The notes below the pieces were generated by a model that did no database searches, was not told the DNA's origin, and was given only the letters and a program-made list of their open reading frames with translations. From assembly GCA_049625305.1 (NCBI GenBank), contig JBMZVD010000010.1:1-40929 (forward strand): a DNA stretch of 40,929 nucleotides. Direction: 5' to 3'. Positions 8,331 through 16,750 of the stretch are shown one piece after another (position 1 is the stretch's first letter; each line of letters starts with the position of its first letter). Position numbers and translations under genes: made by a program. This DNA comes from Flavicella sp049625305. GTDB taxonomy: Bacteria; Bacteroidota; Bacteroidia; Flavobacteriales; Flavobacteriaceae.

Positions 8331-8431
8331 CTTGTTGTTTTACAACAAGTGTTGTTTGTCACTTTAGAAAAAGTGTCATGGTTATTGTTGAAACCAGCGG
8401 AAAGCTTCCCTTATAGGGTTGCTTTTTTTTT
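8331..8431 (+). ncRNA. Candidate small RNA (about 95-100 nt) divergent from lysS
   Basis: Directly after the -7 box at 8323-8330 come four stem-loops in a row: 8331-8338 with 8342-8349 (eight pairs); TGTCACTTT 8357-8365 with 8370-8378 (one T-T mismatch); TGGTT 8379-8383 with 8392-8396; and a terminator hairpin 8401-8425 ending in nine Ts. A competing stem GGAA/TTCC (8399-8402 with 8406-8409) overlaps the terminator. No plus-strand ORF of note lies inside, and the gene just downstream is on the opposite strand, so a riboswitch or leader role is unlikely. I do not recognise the family: the SRP RNA core and tmRNA features are absent. Confidence 0.6.
8401..8431 (+). terminator. Intrinsic terminator of the candidate small RNA
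   Basis: AAAGC, a TT/TT internal loop, CCC, loop TTATA, GGG and GCTTT form the stem; nine Ts follow on the plus strand. On the minus strand the hairpin is followed by CCGC, so it does not serve the DUF456 gene. Confidence 0.85.
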
Positions 8432-8436
8432 GCTTA

Positions 8437-8937
8437 TTATCTAAGGATATTTTCTTTATGCTCCCAAACTGCTTCAAAGTAGGCTACCGTAAAATAGATG
8501 CTCAATCCCAATTTCAATCCAGTTGAGAAAATAAAGCCTAAAAAAGTACCGAAAGCAATTTTTAAAGATTTCTGAATGTTTTTTGAATTGTTGGTTATTT
8601 CACCAATAAAAGCACCAATAAAGGGACCTAAAATTATCCCTAATGGGCCAAAAAACAATCCTACAAGCATTCCAATAGTACTCCCCCAAATTCCTTTTTT
8701 TGAGCCACCGAATTTTTTAGTAAATAGGGTGGGGATGATATAATCCAATACTGTGATTATTACAGCTAATGAAAGTGTACCCCAAAGAAAAGATGAGCTA
8801 ATAGGTATATCATTGTGAAGAGACAGACATAAAATACCAATCCACCCTATGGGAGGACCAGGTAATATGGGTAGTATTGAGCCTACGATCCCTAAAACAA
8901 TAGCTAAGGAACCTGTTAAAAGTAATAGTAATTCCAT
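8437..8937 (-). CDS. DUF456 family membrane protein
   Basis: 166 residues and nearly all membrane: about four to five hydrophobic segments with glycine-rich turns, including GSILPILPGPPIGWIGIL near the N-terminus and GLFFGPLGIILGPFIGAFIGE in the middle. This Gly/Pro-rich pattern is characteristic of DUF456. The function of the family is not established. The gene stands alone between the RNA candidate and a divergent lipoprotein gene. I see no TAnnTTTG box upstream. Confidence 0.85.
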   Translation of the reverse strand: MELLLLLTGSLAIVLGIVGSILPILPGPPIGWIGILCLSLHNDIPISSSFLWGTLSLAVIITVLDYIIPTLFTKKFGGSKKGIWGSTIGMLVGLFFGPLGIILGPFIGAFIGEITNNSKNIQKSLKIAFGTFLGFIFSTGLKLGLSIYFTVAYFEAVWEHKENILR

Positions 8938-9025
8938 TGATTAAATGTATTTGTTAATTATTTATCAAACAGTGTTTTTTGATTCAAAAATAAATATTGT
9001 AATTTACGAATCTATTTTTCATTGT

Positions 9026-9529
9026 ATGTTTTTAAAGTATTCACAACTTTTCTTTGTTATAATTTGTCTAAGTTCTTGTGATTTTTTGAAAGAAAAATTA
9101 TTTTATTATCCTCATGAAACATCAAATCTAACGAGCATTGATACTTTATTAGATTTGTCGTCAGTCGATGTATATCCTGCATTTCAAATTTGTGATTCTT
9201 TGATTGATTCAAAAGCGGTGAATGCCTGTTTTGAAAATCAATTTCATTATTTCATTAGCAAAGATTTGTCAACTCAGTTGTTTAGTACAACTGAAGATAT
9301 TGAGGACACTATTAAGGTCAAGATTATTATAGATGCCTATGGAAAAACTGAATTAATTGGTATTAATACCCCATCATTAATAAAAAAAACACTGCCAATA
9401 ATAGACAGTGTTATTAATAAAAGTTTTCAGAATATTCCCAGATTGCGTCCAGCTTTGAAGCGTGGAGTTCCAGTTTCAGTTTTATTTAATGTACCTATTG
9501 TAGTAAAAACCAACGAACTTATTAATTGA
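9026..9529 (+). CDS. Lipoprotein with a TonB C-terminal-like domain
   Basis: The ORF is open from an ATG at 8945, but the ATG at 9026 begins a clean lipoprotein signal (FFVIICLSSC, acylated Cys18), so 167 residues are predicted. The last ~65 residues (IIIDAYGKTELIGINTPS, then RLRPALKRGVPVSVLFNVPIVV) follow the pattern of the TonB C-terminal domain: a strand, a conserved G, a helix, then pa..G.pV...f.vPi. The proline-rich linker and membrane anchor of a true TonB are missing, so it is probably not an energy transducer. The last 8 nt overlap the 3' end of obg on the other strand. The function is unknown. Confidence 0.65.
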   Translation: MFLKYSQLFFVIICLSSCDFLKEKLFYYPHETSNLTSIDTLLDLSSVDVYPAFQICDSLIDSKAVNACFENQFHYFISKDLSTQLFSTTEDIEDTIKVKIIIDAYGKTELIGINTPSLIKKTLPIIDSVINKSFQNIPRLRPALKRGVPVSVLFNVPIVVKTNELIN

Positions 9530-10511
9530 GTAATTTCCAAATTTCATCTTTTAATTCAACAAGTCCAATTTGAGCTACCGATGAAAAAAACAAAGTTTTG
9601 ATACCTTTAGGGAGTTCTTTTTTAATTTCTTTTTTTAGTTCTTCATCTAACATGTCACATTTAGAGATTCCTAGAAGTCTTTCTTTGTCTAGTAATTCAG
9701 GATTGTGTTTTTTTAATTCATTGATGAGAATTTCATATTCTTCTTTGATATTGTCTGCATCTGCAGGGATCATAAACAACAAGGCTGAATTTCTTTCTAT
9801 GTGTCTTAAAAAACGATGACCTAGTCCTTTTCCTTCGGACGCTCCCTCAATAATACCAGGAATGTCTGCCATCACAAAACTTTGATGGTCTCTATAATCA
9901 ACGATTCCTAGATTTGGCTTTAAAGTCGTAAATGCATAATCAGCAATTTTCGGTTTTGCAGCAGTTATTGATGCTAATAATGTTGATTTACCAGCATTTG
10001 GAAATCCAACCAAACCTACATCTGCTAATAACTTTAATTCAATTTGAAACCAACCATCTTCACCTTCTAAACCTGGTTGAGCATACCTTGGAGTTTGATT
10101 TGTAGCAGATCTAAAGTTCCAATTTCCAAGTCCCCCTTTTCCTCCTTTGACCAAGATAGTTTCTTCGCCATGATTCGTTATTTCAAATAACACTTCTTGT
10201 GTTTCCACATCTCTAACGATAGTTCCTAGGGGTACTTCAAGGTACTTGTCAGCACCATCCTTACCTGTACTTCTACTCTTACCTCCATGTCCTCCATGAT
10301 CTGCTCTCGTATGTTTTAAGAATCTCAGGTGGTGTAGAGTCCACATTTCTTTATTTCCTCTTAAAATTACATGTCCACCGCGACCACCATCGCCTCCATC
10401 AGGTCCTCCTTTGGTAATGAACTTCTCTCTATGGAGGTGAGTAGAACCACCGCCACCATCTCCTGATGCAGCATATATTTTTATGTAGTCAATAAAATTT
10501 CCTTCAGTCAT
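9522..10511 (-). CDS. obg: Obg family GTPase
   Basis: 329 residues. The glycine-rich Obg fold fills about 1-158 (GDGGGGS, GGPDGGDGGRGGH), then the G domain starts with G1 GFPNAGKST (169-177) and G3 DIPG (216-219) and ends at the C-terminus. The variable C-terminal OCT domain of longer Obg proteins is absent, which is usual for short Obg forms. Obg is an essential ribosome-associated GTPase acting in 50S maturation and the stringent response. It is last in the hpt-adk-obg series, 68 nt behind adk. Confidence 0.97.
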   Translation of the reverse strand: MTEGNFIDYIKIYAASGDGGGGSTHLHREKFITKGGPDGGDGGRGGHVILRGNKEMWTLHHLRFLKHTRADHGGHGGKSRSTGKDGADKYLEVPLGTIVRDVETQEVLFEITNHGEETILVKGGKGGLGNWNFRSATNQTPRYAQPGLEGEDGWFQIELKLLADVGLVGFPNAGKSTLLASITAAKPKIADYAFTTLKPNLGIVDYRDHQSFVMADIPGIIEGASEGKGLGHRFLRHIERNSALLFMIPADADNIKEEYEILINELKKHNPELLDKERLLGISKCDMLDEELKKEIKKELPKGIKTLFFSSVAQIGLVELKDEIWKLLN

Positions 10512-10579
10512 TACCTGTTATTTTTGTTACTATAGCTGTATTGCAATAAAGTACTTTTGAAATCAAATTAGATCTGTTG

Positions 10580-11155
10580 TTATTTCAATGAATCAATCAC
10601 ATTTGAAATCAATTGAGTAATGTCTTCTATAGATCCAACACCATTGATACCAAAGTATTTACCTTGTTTTTCGTAATAATCTTTTACGATAGCTGTTTTT
10701 GTATTGTATTCGTTGAATCGATTTCTAATTTTTGACTCATCTTGATCGTCTGAACGACCACTTATTTCACCTCTTTTTAAAAGACGTGTCACTAAAATAT
10801 CTTCTTCAACTTCCAAAGCAATCATCGCATTGATGCTAGCACCTTTTTCGTTTAAAAACGCATCCAACGCTGTTGCTTGAGATTCTGTACGAGGAAAACC
10901 ATCAAAAATAAATCCTTTTGCCCCTTCGTTTTGTTCTACTTCAGCTTTTAACATATCGATTGTTACAGCATCTGGAACTAAATTTCCATTATCAATATAC
11001 GATTTTGCAAGCACACCTAACTCGGTTTGATTTTTAATATTGAAACGAAAGACATCTCCAGTTGAAATATGCACCAATTGGTAGGTGTCCTTTAAAACTT
11101 CTGCTTGTGTTCCTTTCCCTGCACCTGGAGGGCCGAATAATACAATATTCTTCAT
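10580..11155 (-). CDS. adk: Adenylate kinase
   Basis: 191 residues. The P-loop GPPGAGKGTQ is at 7-16; the AMP-binding signature FDGFPRT and the LID-flanking arginines (RLLKRGEISGRSDD) are present. The LID is the short form without zinc cysteines. The enzyme interconverts ATP + AMP and 2 ADP in the cytoplasm. It starts 6 nt after the hpt stop codon, so translation is probably coupled. Confidence 0.98.
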   Translation of the reverse strand: MKNIVLFGPPGAGKGTQAEVLKDTYQLVHISTGDVFRFNIKNQTELGVLAKSYIDNGNLVPDAVTIDMLKAEVEQNEGAKGFIFDGFPRTESQATALDAFLNEKGASINAMIALEVEEDILVTRLLKRGEISGRSDDQDESKIRNRFNEYNTKTAIVKDYYEKQGKYFGINGVGSIEDITQLISNVIDSLK

Positions 11156-11161
11156 TTTTTT

Positions 11162-11692
11162 TTAATTAGATAATTTATATATGTCTGATAAGTTTCTCCC
11201 CAATCCATCGTAATCCAAGCCATATCCTAATATAAATTCATCAGGAATTTCCATACCTATGTAATCTATTTTTAGTTTTTTGTCAAATACAGTTGGTTTA
11301 AAAAACAGGGTTGCTATTTTTAATGTTTTTATGTCTTCCTTTTCAAGTATTTCATAGATTTTTTCAAGAGTATTACCTGTGTCTATAATATCTTCTAAAA
11401 CTACTACAGTACGTCCTTTTAGATTCTCGTTTAAACCGAGTAAACTAGTGACCTTTCCTGTTGAAGCACTTTTTTCATAGGAAGCTAATTTGACAAATGA
11501 AATTTCACATGCAGCATTGAATACTTTCATAAAGTCAGCGCAAAACATAAAAGAACCATTTAATACCCCTATAAATAATGGTGTTTCATCACCCAAATCG
11601 TTTTCAATAGCTAGTGCTACTTTGAGAACTGCTTTTTGAATTTGAGATTTGTCGATATATGGTTCAAAGTTTTTGTCTCCTACTTTTAACAT
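11162..11692 (-). CDS. hpt: Hypoxanthine phosphoribosyltransferase
   Basis: 176 residues. The PRPP-binding loop VVVLEDIIDTGNTL (about 96-109) and the N-terminal IGVLNGSFMF are standard for HGPRTs. The enzyme salvages hypoxanthine and guanine to IMP and GMP with PRPP. It heads the hpt-adk-obg series. The upstream gene secDF is on the same strand but is separated by a terminator, so hpt must have its own promoter between that terminator and 11692. No exact TAnnTTTG is visible there. Confidence 0.96.
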   Translation of the reverse strand: MLKVGDKNFEPYIDKSQIQKAVLKVALAIENDLGDETPLFIGVLNGSFMFCADFMKVFNAACEISFVKLASYEKSASTGKVTSLLGLNENLKGRTVVVLEDIIDTGNTLEKIYEILEKEDIKTLKIATLFFKPTVFDKKLKIDYIGMEIPDEFILGYGLDYDGLGRNLSDIYKLSN

Positions 11693-11725
11693 TCTTAAGT
11701 TGTTTTAAAGATATTTAAAGAACTG

Positions 11726-11760
11726 AAAAACCGTCCTTCAATCTGATTGAAGGACGGTTT
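11726..11760 (-). terminator. Terminator after secDF
   Basis: Nearly perfect long stem AAACCGTCCTTCAATC / ATTGAAGGACGGTTT with a tiny loop, followed by T residues on the minus strand. It lies between the secDF stop codon and hpt. Confidence 0.88.
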
Positions 11761-11781
11761 ACCATTTTTATCTGGTATACT

Positions 11782-14745
11782 TTATTTGTTTTTTTCTTCT
11801 TTTGAAGTGTCGAACATTACAGGAGATGCAACAAATAATGAAGAGTAAGTACCTACTAGTACCCCTACAATTAAAGCAAACATAAATCCTCTAATAGAAT
11901 CACCACCGAATAAGAAGATAGCCAACAATACAATCAATGTAGTTAATGAAGTGTTGATTGTTCTTCCTAGTGTACTACTCAATGCTTTGTTTACAACATC
12001 ATTTAATTTCCAATTTCCGTGGTCTTTAGCATATTCACGAATTCTATCGAATATTACTACTGTATCATTTAGTGAATACCCTACTACAGTTAAGATCGCC
12101 GCTATAAATGACTGTCCAATTTCCATATCAAATGGCATGATTTTGTAGAAGATAGAGAAAATTGAAAGTACAATTAAAACATCATGGAACACCGCTGCCA
12201 CAGCTCCTAAACTGTATTGCCATTTTTTGAATCGGATATAGATGTACAAGAATACAATCAGTAAAGATCCAAAAATAGCCCACTGTGCTGCTGTTTTAAT
12301 ATCATCAGCAATGGTTGGTTCAACCTTAATTGCACTAAATACTCCAACTTTTTGTCCGTCAAAACCACCGTTAAATTCTTCTAAAGTTGTTCCTTCAGGT
12401 AGGAATGTTTTTACACCATCAAACAAAGATGCTTGTACTTCATTGTCTACTATTTGTCCTTCTTCCTCAATTCTGTATTTCGTAGTAATTTTTAATTGGT
12501 TGCTTGTACCGTAAGTTTTTACTTCCGGTGCACTTCCAAATACATCTTTTAAAGATGTCGCTACTTCTGTTGCGTTTACAGCTTGTTCAAATCTTACTAC
12601 ATAAGAACGACCACCAACAAAATCAACACCGTAGTTTAATCCGTTTGTAAATAGAGACGCCAATCCTGCAAGAATCAATGTACCTGAAATTACATAACTG
12701 ATTTTTCTTTTATTTAAGAATTCAATATCAATATTTGTAAACCATTTTTTAGTTCCTGCTGTATTGAATGTCAATGTCTGTCCTTTACCTGAGTAAGCAT
12801 CGATAAACAAACGCGTGATAAAGATTGCAGTAAATAAAGAAGTAGCAATACCAATCATTAAAGTAGACGCAAATCCTTTTACAGGTCCTGTCCCAAAAAT
12901 AAACAAGATAAATCCTGTTAATAATGTAGTAATGTTGGCATCTAGGATTGAAGAAAGGGCGTTATTAAATCCATCCATAATACCTTCTTTCAATGCTTTT
13001 CCTTTTGCTAATTCTTCTTTAATACGCTCAAAGATTAATACGTTTGCATCTACAGACATACCAATCGTCAAGACGATACCTGCTATTCCTGGAAGTGTTA
13101 AAACAGCTCCCCAAGCTGATAATATTCCAAATATAAATAGGATGTTTACTATCAAAGCAATATCTGCAAATATTCCTGCTTTTCCGTAGTAAAACAACAT
13201 CCAGAGCAAAACCAATACCAATGCCAAACCAAATGATGAGATACCGCTATCGATAGCTTCTTGTCCTAATGATGGTCCTACTATTTCTGATTGAATAATA
13301 TGTGCAGCAGCTGGAAGCTTTCCTGCTTTTAAAACATTTGCTAAATCTTGAGCTTCAAGCACTGTAAAATTACCAGAGATTGAAGTTCTTCCTCCTGTAA
13401 TAGCAGTATTTACTCTAGGAGCTGTATACACATAGTCATCTAAAACTACAGCGACAAAATTACCTACATTTTCTGAAGTCATTTTTGCCCATTCTTTAGA
13501 TCCTCTAGAGTTCATAGTCATACTTACTTCTGGATTTACACCCAATTGATCGTATGATTGTTCTGCATTGATGATCACATCACCTTGAATATAAGCAACG
13601 TCTTTTCTGTTGGACTTGATTGCATACAAGTTGATCAACTCAGTTCCTTTGATTGGTTTTGCATCCCACAAGAACTTCACATATTTTAATTCAGCAGGTA
13701 ATAAATCTCTTACCTCTTTCAACCCTAAGTATTCGTTAACTTTTAATGTATCGATTACTCTAGCAGATCCAATAATTGAAGTTACTTCGTTTTGATTTCT
13801 TGGGATTCTAGGATACAGCACAGAGAATAAATCTACAGTTTTGTTGACTTCAGTAGAATCTTTTACTTCACCCAATAGGTCTTCGATTTCACTAGCTTCA
13901 TCTTCCTTTTCAGTAGTTTCAGCCTCATCAACTTTATAAAGCTCTGTGATTTTTGCATTTGCAGCATACAAGAACTGAGCAGTTTCTTGATTTGTATATA
14001 CTTCCCAGAATTGTAATTCAGCAGTAGATTGTAATAATTTCTTAACACGTTCAATATCTTTTGCTCCAGGTAGTTCAATTAAGATTCTTCCTGAAGTACC
14101 AATTCTTTGAATGTTAGGTTGTGTCACACCAAACTTATCAATTCTACTTCTCAACACTTCAAATGCCGTATTGATAGAACTACTGATTTCACCTCTGATG
14201 GCTTCTTTAGTTTCCTCTTCAGAGACATTGAAATTTATTTTTTCACGCAAAGACTTATTCCCAAAAATATCAGGGGCACTTAATTTGTCTCCCTCTTTAG
14301 CTAAATTGTCAAATGCTTCAAAGAAAAGATCTAAGTAAGGGGCCGTACTATTTTTTTGAGCTACAGAAGCAGCTTCTAATGCTTGATTGAAAGTTTCATT
14401 TTTAGAGTTGTTAGACAAACCTTTTAGGATGTCTTTTACAGACACTTGAAGAGTAGCATTGATCCCGCCTTTAAGATCCAAACCAAGGTTGATTTCCATA
14501 TCCTTGATATCATTGTAACTAAAGTTGATTCCAAACTGATCAACAATTGCAATGTTTGCTACAGAGTCAAGATAAATTCTCTCAAATTTAGCGAGTGCTC
14601 TACCGTCATTTTCATCTGCTTTAGAAACCGCATATGCCTTTGCATCTTTTTCTATTCCACCTGCTATCCATGTAAAGGATAATTGGTATAAACAAACTAT
14701 TCCAAATAGTATTGCGAATAGTTTTATAAGTCCTTTGTTTTGCAT
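11782..14745 (-). CDS. secDF: Fused protein translocase subunit SecDF
   Basis: 987 residues. The SecD half comes first, with a TM helix (KLFAILFGIVCLYQL), the DLKGGINATLQV motif, a large periplasmic domain, and the conserved GIVLTIGMSVDANVLIFERIKEEL. The SecF half follows with LNYGVDFVGGR and a second RND-type membrane block containing GYSLNDTVVIFDRIRE. SecDF uses the proton motive force to pull secreted proteins out of SecYEG; fusion into one chain is normal for Bacteroidota. The ATG at 14745 is 32 nt below a full promoter at 14777-14807, which rules out the farther in-frame ATG at 14817. Confidence 0.97.
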   Translation of the reverse strand: MQNKGLIKLFAILFGIVCLYQLSFTWIAGGIEKDAKAYAVSKADENDGRALAKFERIYLDSVANIAIVDQFGINFSYNDIKDMEINLGLDLKGGINATLQVSVKDILKGLSNNSKNETFNQALEAASVAQKNSTAPYLDLFFEAFDNLAKEGDKLSAPDIFGNKSLREKINFNVSEEETKEAIRGEISSSINTAFEVLRSRIDKFGVTQPNIQRIGTSGRILIELPGAKDIERVKKLLQSTAELQFWEVYTNQETAQFLYAANAKITELYKVDEAETTEKEDEASEIEDLLGEVKDSTEVNKTVDLFSVLYPRIPRNQNEVTSIIGSARVIDTLKVNEYLGLKEVRDLLPAELKYVKFLWDAKPIKGTELINLYAIKSNRKDVAYIQGDVIINAEQSYDQLGVNPEVSMTMNSRGSKEWAKMTSENVGNFVAVVLDDYVYTAPRVNTAITGGRTSISGNFTVLEAQDLANVLKAGKLPAAAHIIQSEIVGPSLGQEAIDSGISSFGLALVLVLLWMLFYYGKAGIFADIALIVNILFIFGILSAWGAVLTLPGIAGIVLTIGMSVDANVLIFERIKEELAKGKALKEGIMDGFNNALSSILDANITTLLTGFILFIFGTGPVKGFASTLMIGIATSLFTAIFITRLFIDAYSGKGQTLTFNTAGTKKWFTNIDIEFLNKRKISYVISGTLILAGLASLFTNGLNYGVDFVGGRSYVVRFEQAVNATEVATSLKDVFGSAPEVKTYGTSNQLKITTKYRIEEEGQIVDNEVQASLFDGVKTFLPEGTTLEEFNGGFDGQKVGVFSAIKVEPTIADDIKTAAQWAIFGSLLIVFLYIYIRFKKWQYSLGAVAAVFHDVLIVLSIFSIFYKIMPFDMEIGQSFIAAILTVVGYSLNDTVVIFDRIREYAKDHGNWKLNDVVNKALSSTLGRTINTSLTTLIVLLAIFLFGGDSIRGFMFALIVGVLVGTYSSLFVASPVMFDTSKEEKNK

Positions 14746-14776
14746 TCTTTTTGTAGTCTTAAATTTTATAAACGTG

Positions 14777-14807
14777 CAAATATAATATTCTAATAATGAA
14801 AAGACAA
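14777..14807 (-). promoter_or_regulatory. Promoter of secDF (TTG-N20-TATATTTG)
   Basis: On the minus strand TTG (14805-14807), a 20-nt spacer and TATATTTG (14777-14784) match the Bacteroidota -33/-7 consensus. The secDF ATG follows 32 nt after the box. Confidence 0.8.
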
Positions 14808-14958
14808 TTTTTTGCAATTTATTATTTAAAACACTGTATTTTATGTTATTACTATGCTAATTTTGCTCTGTTTTAAGCTTTTTTTAACTTTTATAGTTCT
14901 TTTTAGATGTAAAATGAGAAGATAACAATACTGAAGAATTGTTCCATGTTTTGCGCTT

Positions 14959-15822
14959 CTAGCTGATCAAACGTTTCATCTCTTTTCTGAAATTAGATGG
15001 GCTTTTTCCAGTTGTTTTTTTAAATAATTTATTGAAGTGCGAGAAATTATTGAAACCACTTTCGTAACATATATCCGTGATACTTGTCGGTTTTTCTGCT
15101 AGTAATTTAGATGCATGTACAATTCTGTATTCATTTACTACCTCCGTAAAAGTTTTACCAGTGACTTTTTTCAGATACCTGCAAAATGATGGGGGAGTCA
15201 TGTTGACGTTTTCAGATATTTCATCAAGCGAAATATGCTCTTTGAAGTTATTTGTAATGTATTTGAATATTCGATCAACGCGATCGTTGTCTTGTTGGTA
15301 GATTTCCACTGCGAATCCTTGGACATTTAAAAGTGAATAATCTTCTGTTTCTGCAAGTTTTTGAAGTATTGTTATAAAAGAAACAAGACGATCCAAGCCC
15401 TTTTTTTGATTGAGTGCTTTGATTTGTGGTCCAATCTCCTTTTTTATTTCTGGATGAAACAAAATACCCATTTTGGCTCGTTCAAACAATTTTTGAATAC
15501 TATTTGTTTCTGGTAAGTTAAAAAATTGTTCACCCACAAAGTCTGGCCTCATCTGTATGATAGTTTCAGTGCCATTGATCGTTAGACGGTCAGTGAAACC
15601 CATGTGAGGAAGGTTGGAACCTATTAAAATTAGTTGACTGTTCTTAAAGTAGCTTATGTGGTTTCCTATATGACGTTTTCCTCCACCATTTTCAACATAC
15701 ACCAGTTCCAATTCAGGATGAAAATGCCAAAATTGAAATCTATCCTGAACGGATTCGTTATAGTGTTTCAATAAAAATGAACTTCCAAAATCTGGTTCAA
15801 TTTTTTTAAGAGAGGGTTTCAT
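14959..15822 (-). CDS. AraC family transcriptional regulator
   Basis: 287 residues from the ATG at 15822; ATGs at 15831 and 15867 would add a few less typical residues. The N-terminal cupin-like domain has the expected FHPELELVYVENGGG and an IGSNLPH motif, consistent with a small-molecule sensor. The C-terminal ~100 residues carry two helix-turn-helix units (HISLDEISENVNMTPPSFCR, then SITDICYESGFNNFSHFNKL) and the AraC ending TGKSPSNFRK. The ligand and targets are unknown. A lone gene: the neighbouring secDF has its own promoter and no sugar-utilisation genes are adjacent. There is no clear terminator in 14818-14958. Confidence 0.93.
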   Translation of the reverse strand: MKPSLKKIEPDFGSSFLLKHYNESVQDRFQFWHFHPELELVYVENGGGKRHIGNHISYFKNSQLILIGSNLPHMGFTDRLTINGTETIIQMRPDFVGEQFFNLPETNSIQKLFERAKMGILFHPEIKKEIGPQIKALNQKKGLDRLVSFITILQKLAETEDYSLLNVQGFAVEIYQQDNDRVDRIFKYITNNFKEHISLDEISENVNMTPPSFCRYLKKVTGKTFTEVVNEYRIVHASKLLAEKPTSITDICYESGFNNFSHFNKLFKKTTGKSPSNFRKEMKRLIS

Positions 15823-15974
15823 GGTCTGCATATCATCGTCGTTTTTACTAATATACAAAAATAACATGTTTTTTTATGTTATTTTAACGTTTTGTGAATG
15901 TCAATAGAATATTATGGTTAAAATAGTGTATTTATTTGATAATTTTGATGATATAAGTAGTGTTGCTATTGCCG

Positions 15975-15982
15975 TATCTTTG
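15975..15982 (+). promoter_or_regulatory. -7 element (TATCTTTG) of a tRNA-like unit
   Basis: An exact TAnnTTTG on the plus strand, preceded by GCCG and followed by GCAG, the context often seen in front of flavobacterial stable-RNA genes. A TTG lies closer than the usual 19-22 nt, so the -33 element is unclear. Confidence 0.55.
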
Positions 15983-15984
15983 CA

Positions 15985-16142
15985 GTGTAGTTTGATGACA
16001 TCATCAAGTTTGAAATCAGAAATGGCGGAGTGGTTACCCCAAAGTACTTTTTTAAACGTTATAAAGAGGTGTCAATTCAAAATATTGGTTTAAGTTTAGT
16101 TGAAAAAGGAGTTATCTGAATAAGATTACTCCTTTTTTTTTT
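15985..16142 (+). ncRNA. Candidate small RNA or decayed tRNA-Ser gene
   Basis: From a -7 box at 15975-15982 to a strong terminator at 16103-16142 there is no recognised gene on the plus strand. A leader hairpin (15991-15997 with 16002-16008) is followed by GAAATGGCGGAGTGGTT at about 16017-16034, close to the acceptor/D-arm start of the intact tRNA-Ser at 40875 (GGAGAATTGGCAGAGTGG). Beyond it no anticodon arm, long variable arm or T-loop can be built, so this is not a working tRNA. It could be a broken tRNA-Ser copy whose promoter and terminator survive, or an unrelated RNA. A 23-codon ORF (16022-16093) overlaps the motif but looks like chance. Confidence 0.4.
16103..16142. terminator. Strong bidirectional terminator between the RNA unit and folA
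   Basis: AAAAAGGAGT pairs with ACTCCTTTTT around an inner ATCT/AGAT stem with a T-T mismatch. Ten Ts follow on the plus strand and five on the minus strand, so it can end both the plus-strand RNA and the folA transcript. Confidence 0.9.
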
Positions 16143-16150
16143 CTCAATGT

Positions 16151-16636
16151 TTATTTTCTGATATAGGTAACAAAACTATAATCATGTTTGTTTCTTGTAT
16201 CCGCTTTGAAGTAATCTCTTTTAGACTCTTTCCAAGTGTTTTTGTCTATTTCAGGAAAGTATACATCTGCCTCAAAGCTTTCATGAACTTCTGTAATGTC
16301 CAGTTTGTCAGCGATTTGAATTGCTTGTTTGTAGATTTGAGCACCTCCAATAATGAATACCTCCTCTTCATTTTTTGAAAACTCCATGGCTTTTTCTAAT
16401 GAATTTACAACAATGCAACCTGCTGCCTTGTATTCTTTATTTCTAGTAATGATGACAGTGGTTCTATTAGGTAGTGGTTTTCCAATTGACTCAAAAGTTT
16501 TTCTACCCATGATAATATGATGTCCACTCGTAGTCTTTTTGAAACGTTTGAGATCCTCAGGTAAGTGCCAAATCAAATCATTGTCTTTTCCGAGTGCATT
16601 ATTGTTGGATATGGCAGCTATTAGGGTTGTCGTCAT
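16151..16636 (-). CDS. folA: Dihydrofolate reductase
   Basis: 161 residues from the ATG at 16636 (MTTTLIAAISNNNALGKDN); an ATG at 16663 would add nine residues not seen in the family. The substrate and NADPH sites are clear: WHLPEDLKRFK, IIMGRKTFESIG, and the C-terminal VFIIGGAQIY. It reduces dihydrofolate to tetrahydrofolate, regenerating the cofactor consumed by the thymidylate synthase encoded 114 nt upstream on the same strand. It is last in the BFN-nupC-thyA-folA run. Confidence 0.97.
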   Translation of the reverse strand: MTTTLIAAISNNNALGKDNDLIWHLPEDLKRFKKTTSGHHIIMGRKTFESIGKPLPNRTTVIITRNKEYKAAGCIVVNSLEKAMEFSKNEEEVFIIGGAQIYKQAIQIADKLDITEVHESFEADVYFPEIDKNTWKESKRDYFKADTRNKHDYSFVTYIRK

Positions 16637-16750
16637 TCTATAGTGTTTAAAGCGATACAACAAGTATACAAAGTACCTGTAATCTTTACAAGTACTTTTA
16701 TCTTTTACTTTTGTTAAAGTAGATTTAGTCTAAAACAATAATTAAATATT

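Noticed and set aside
8331..8431. Riboswitch or attenuator controlling a downstream gene
   Set aside because: The gene immediately downstream is on the opposite strand and the next plus-strand gene is about 600 nt away, so an RNA product fits better.
16022..16093. Plus-strand 23-codon ORF (MAEWLPQSTFLNV...) in the tRNA-like unit
   Set aside because: It overlaps the tRNA-like motif, has no recognisable family or ribosome-binding context, and its length is expected by chance.
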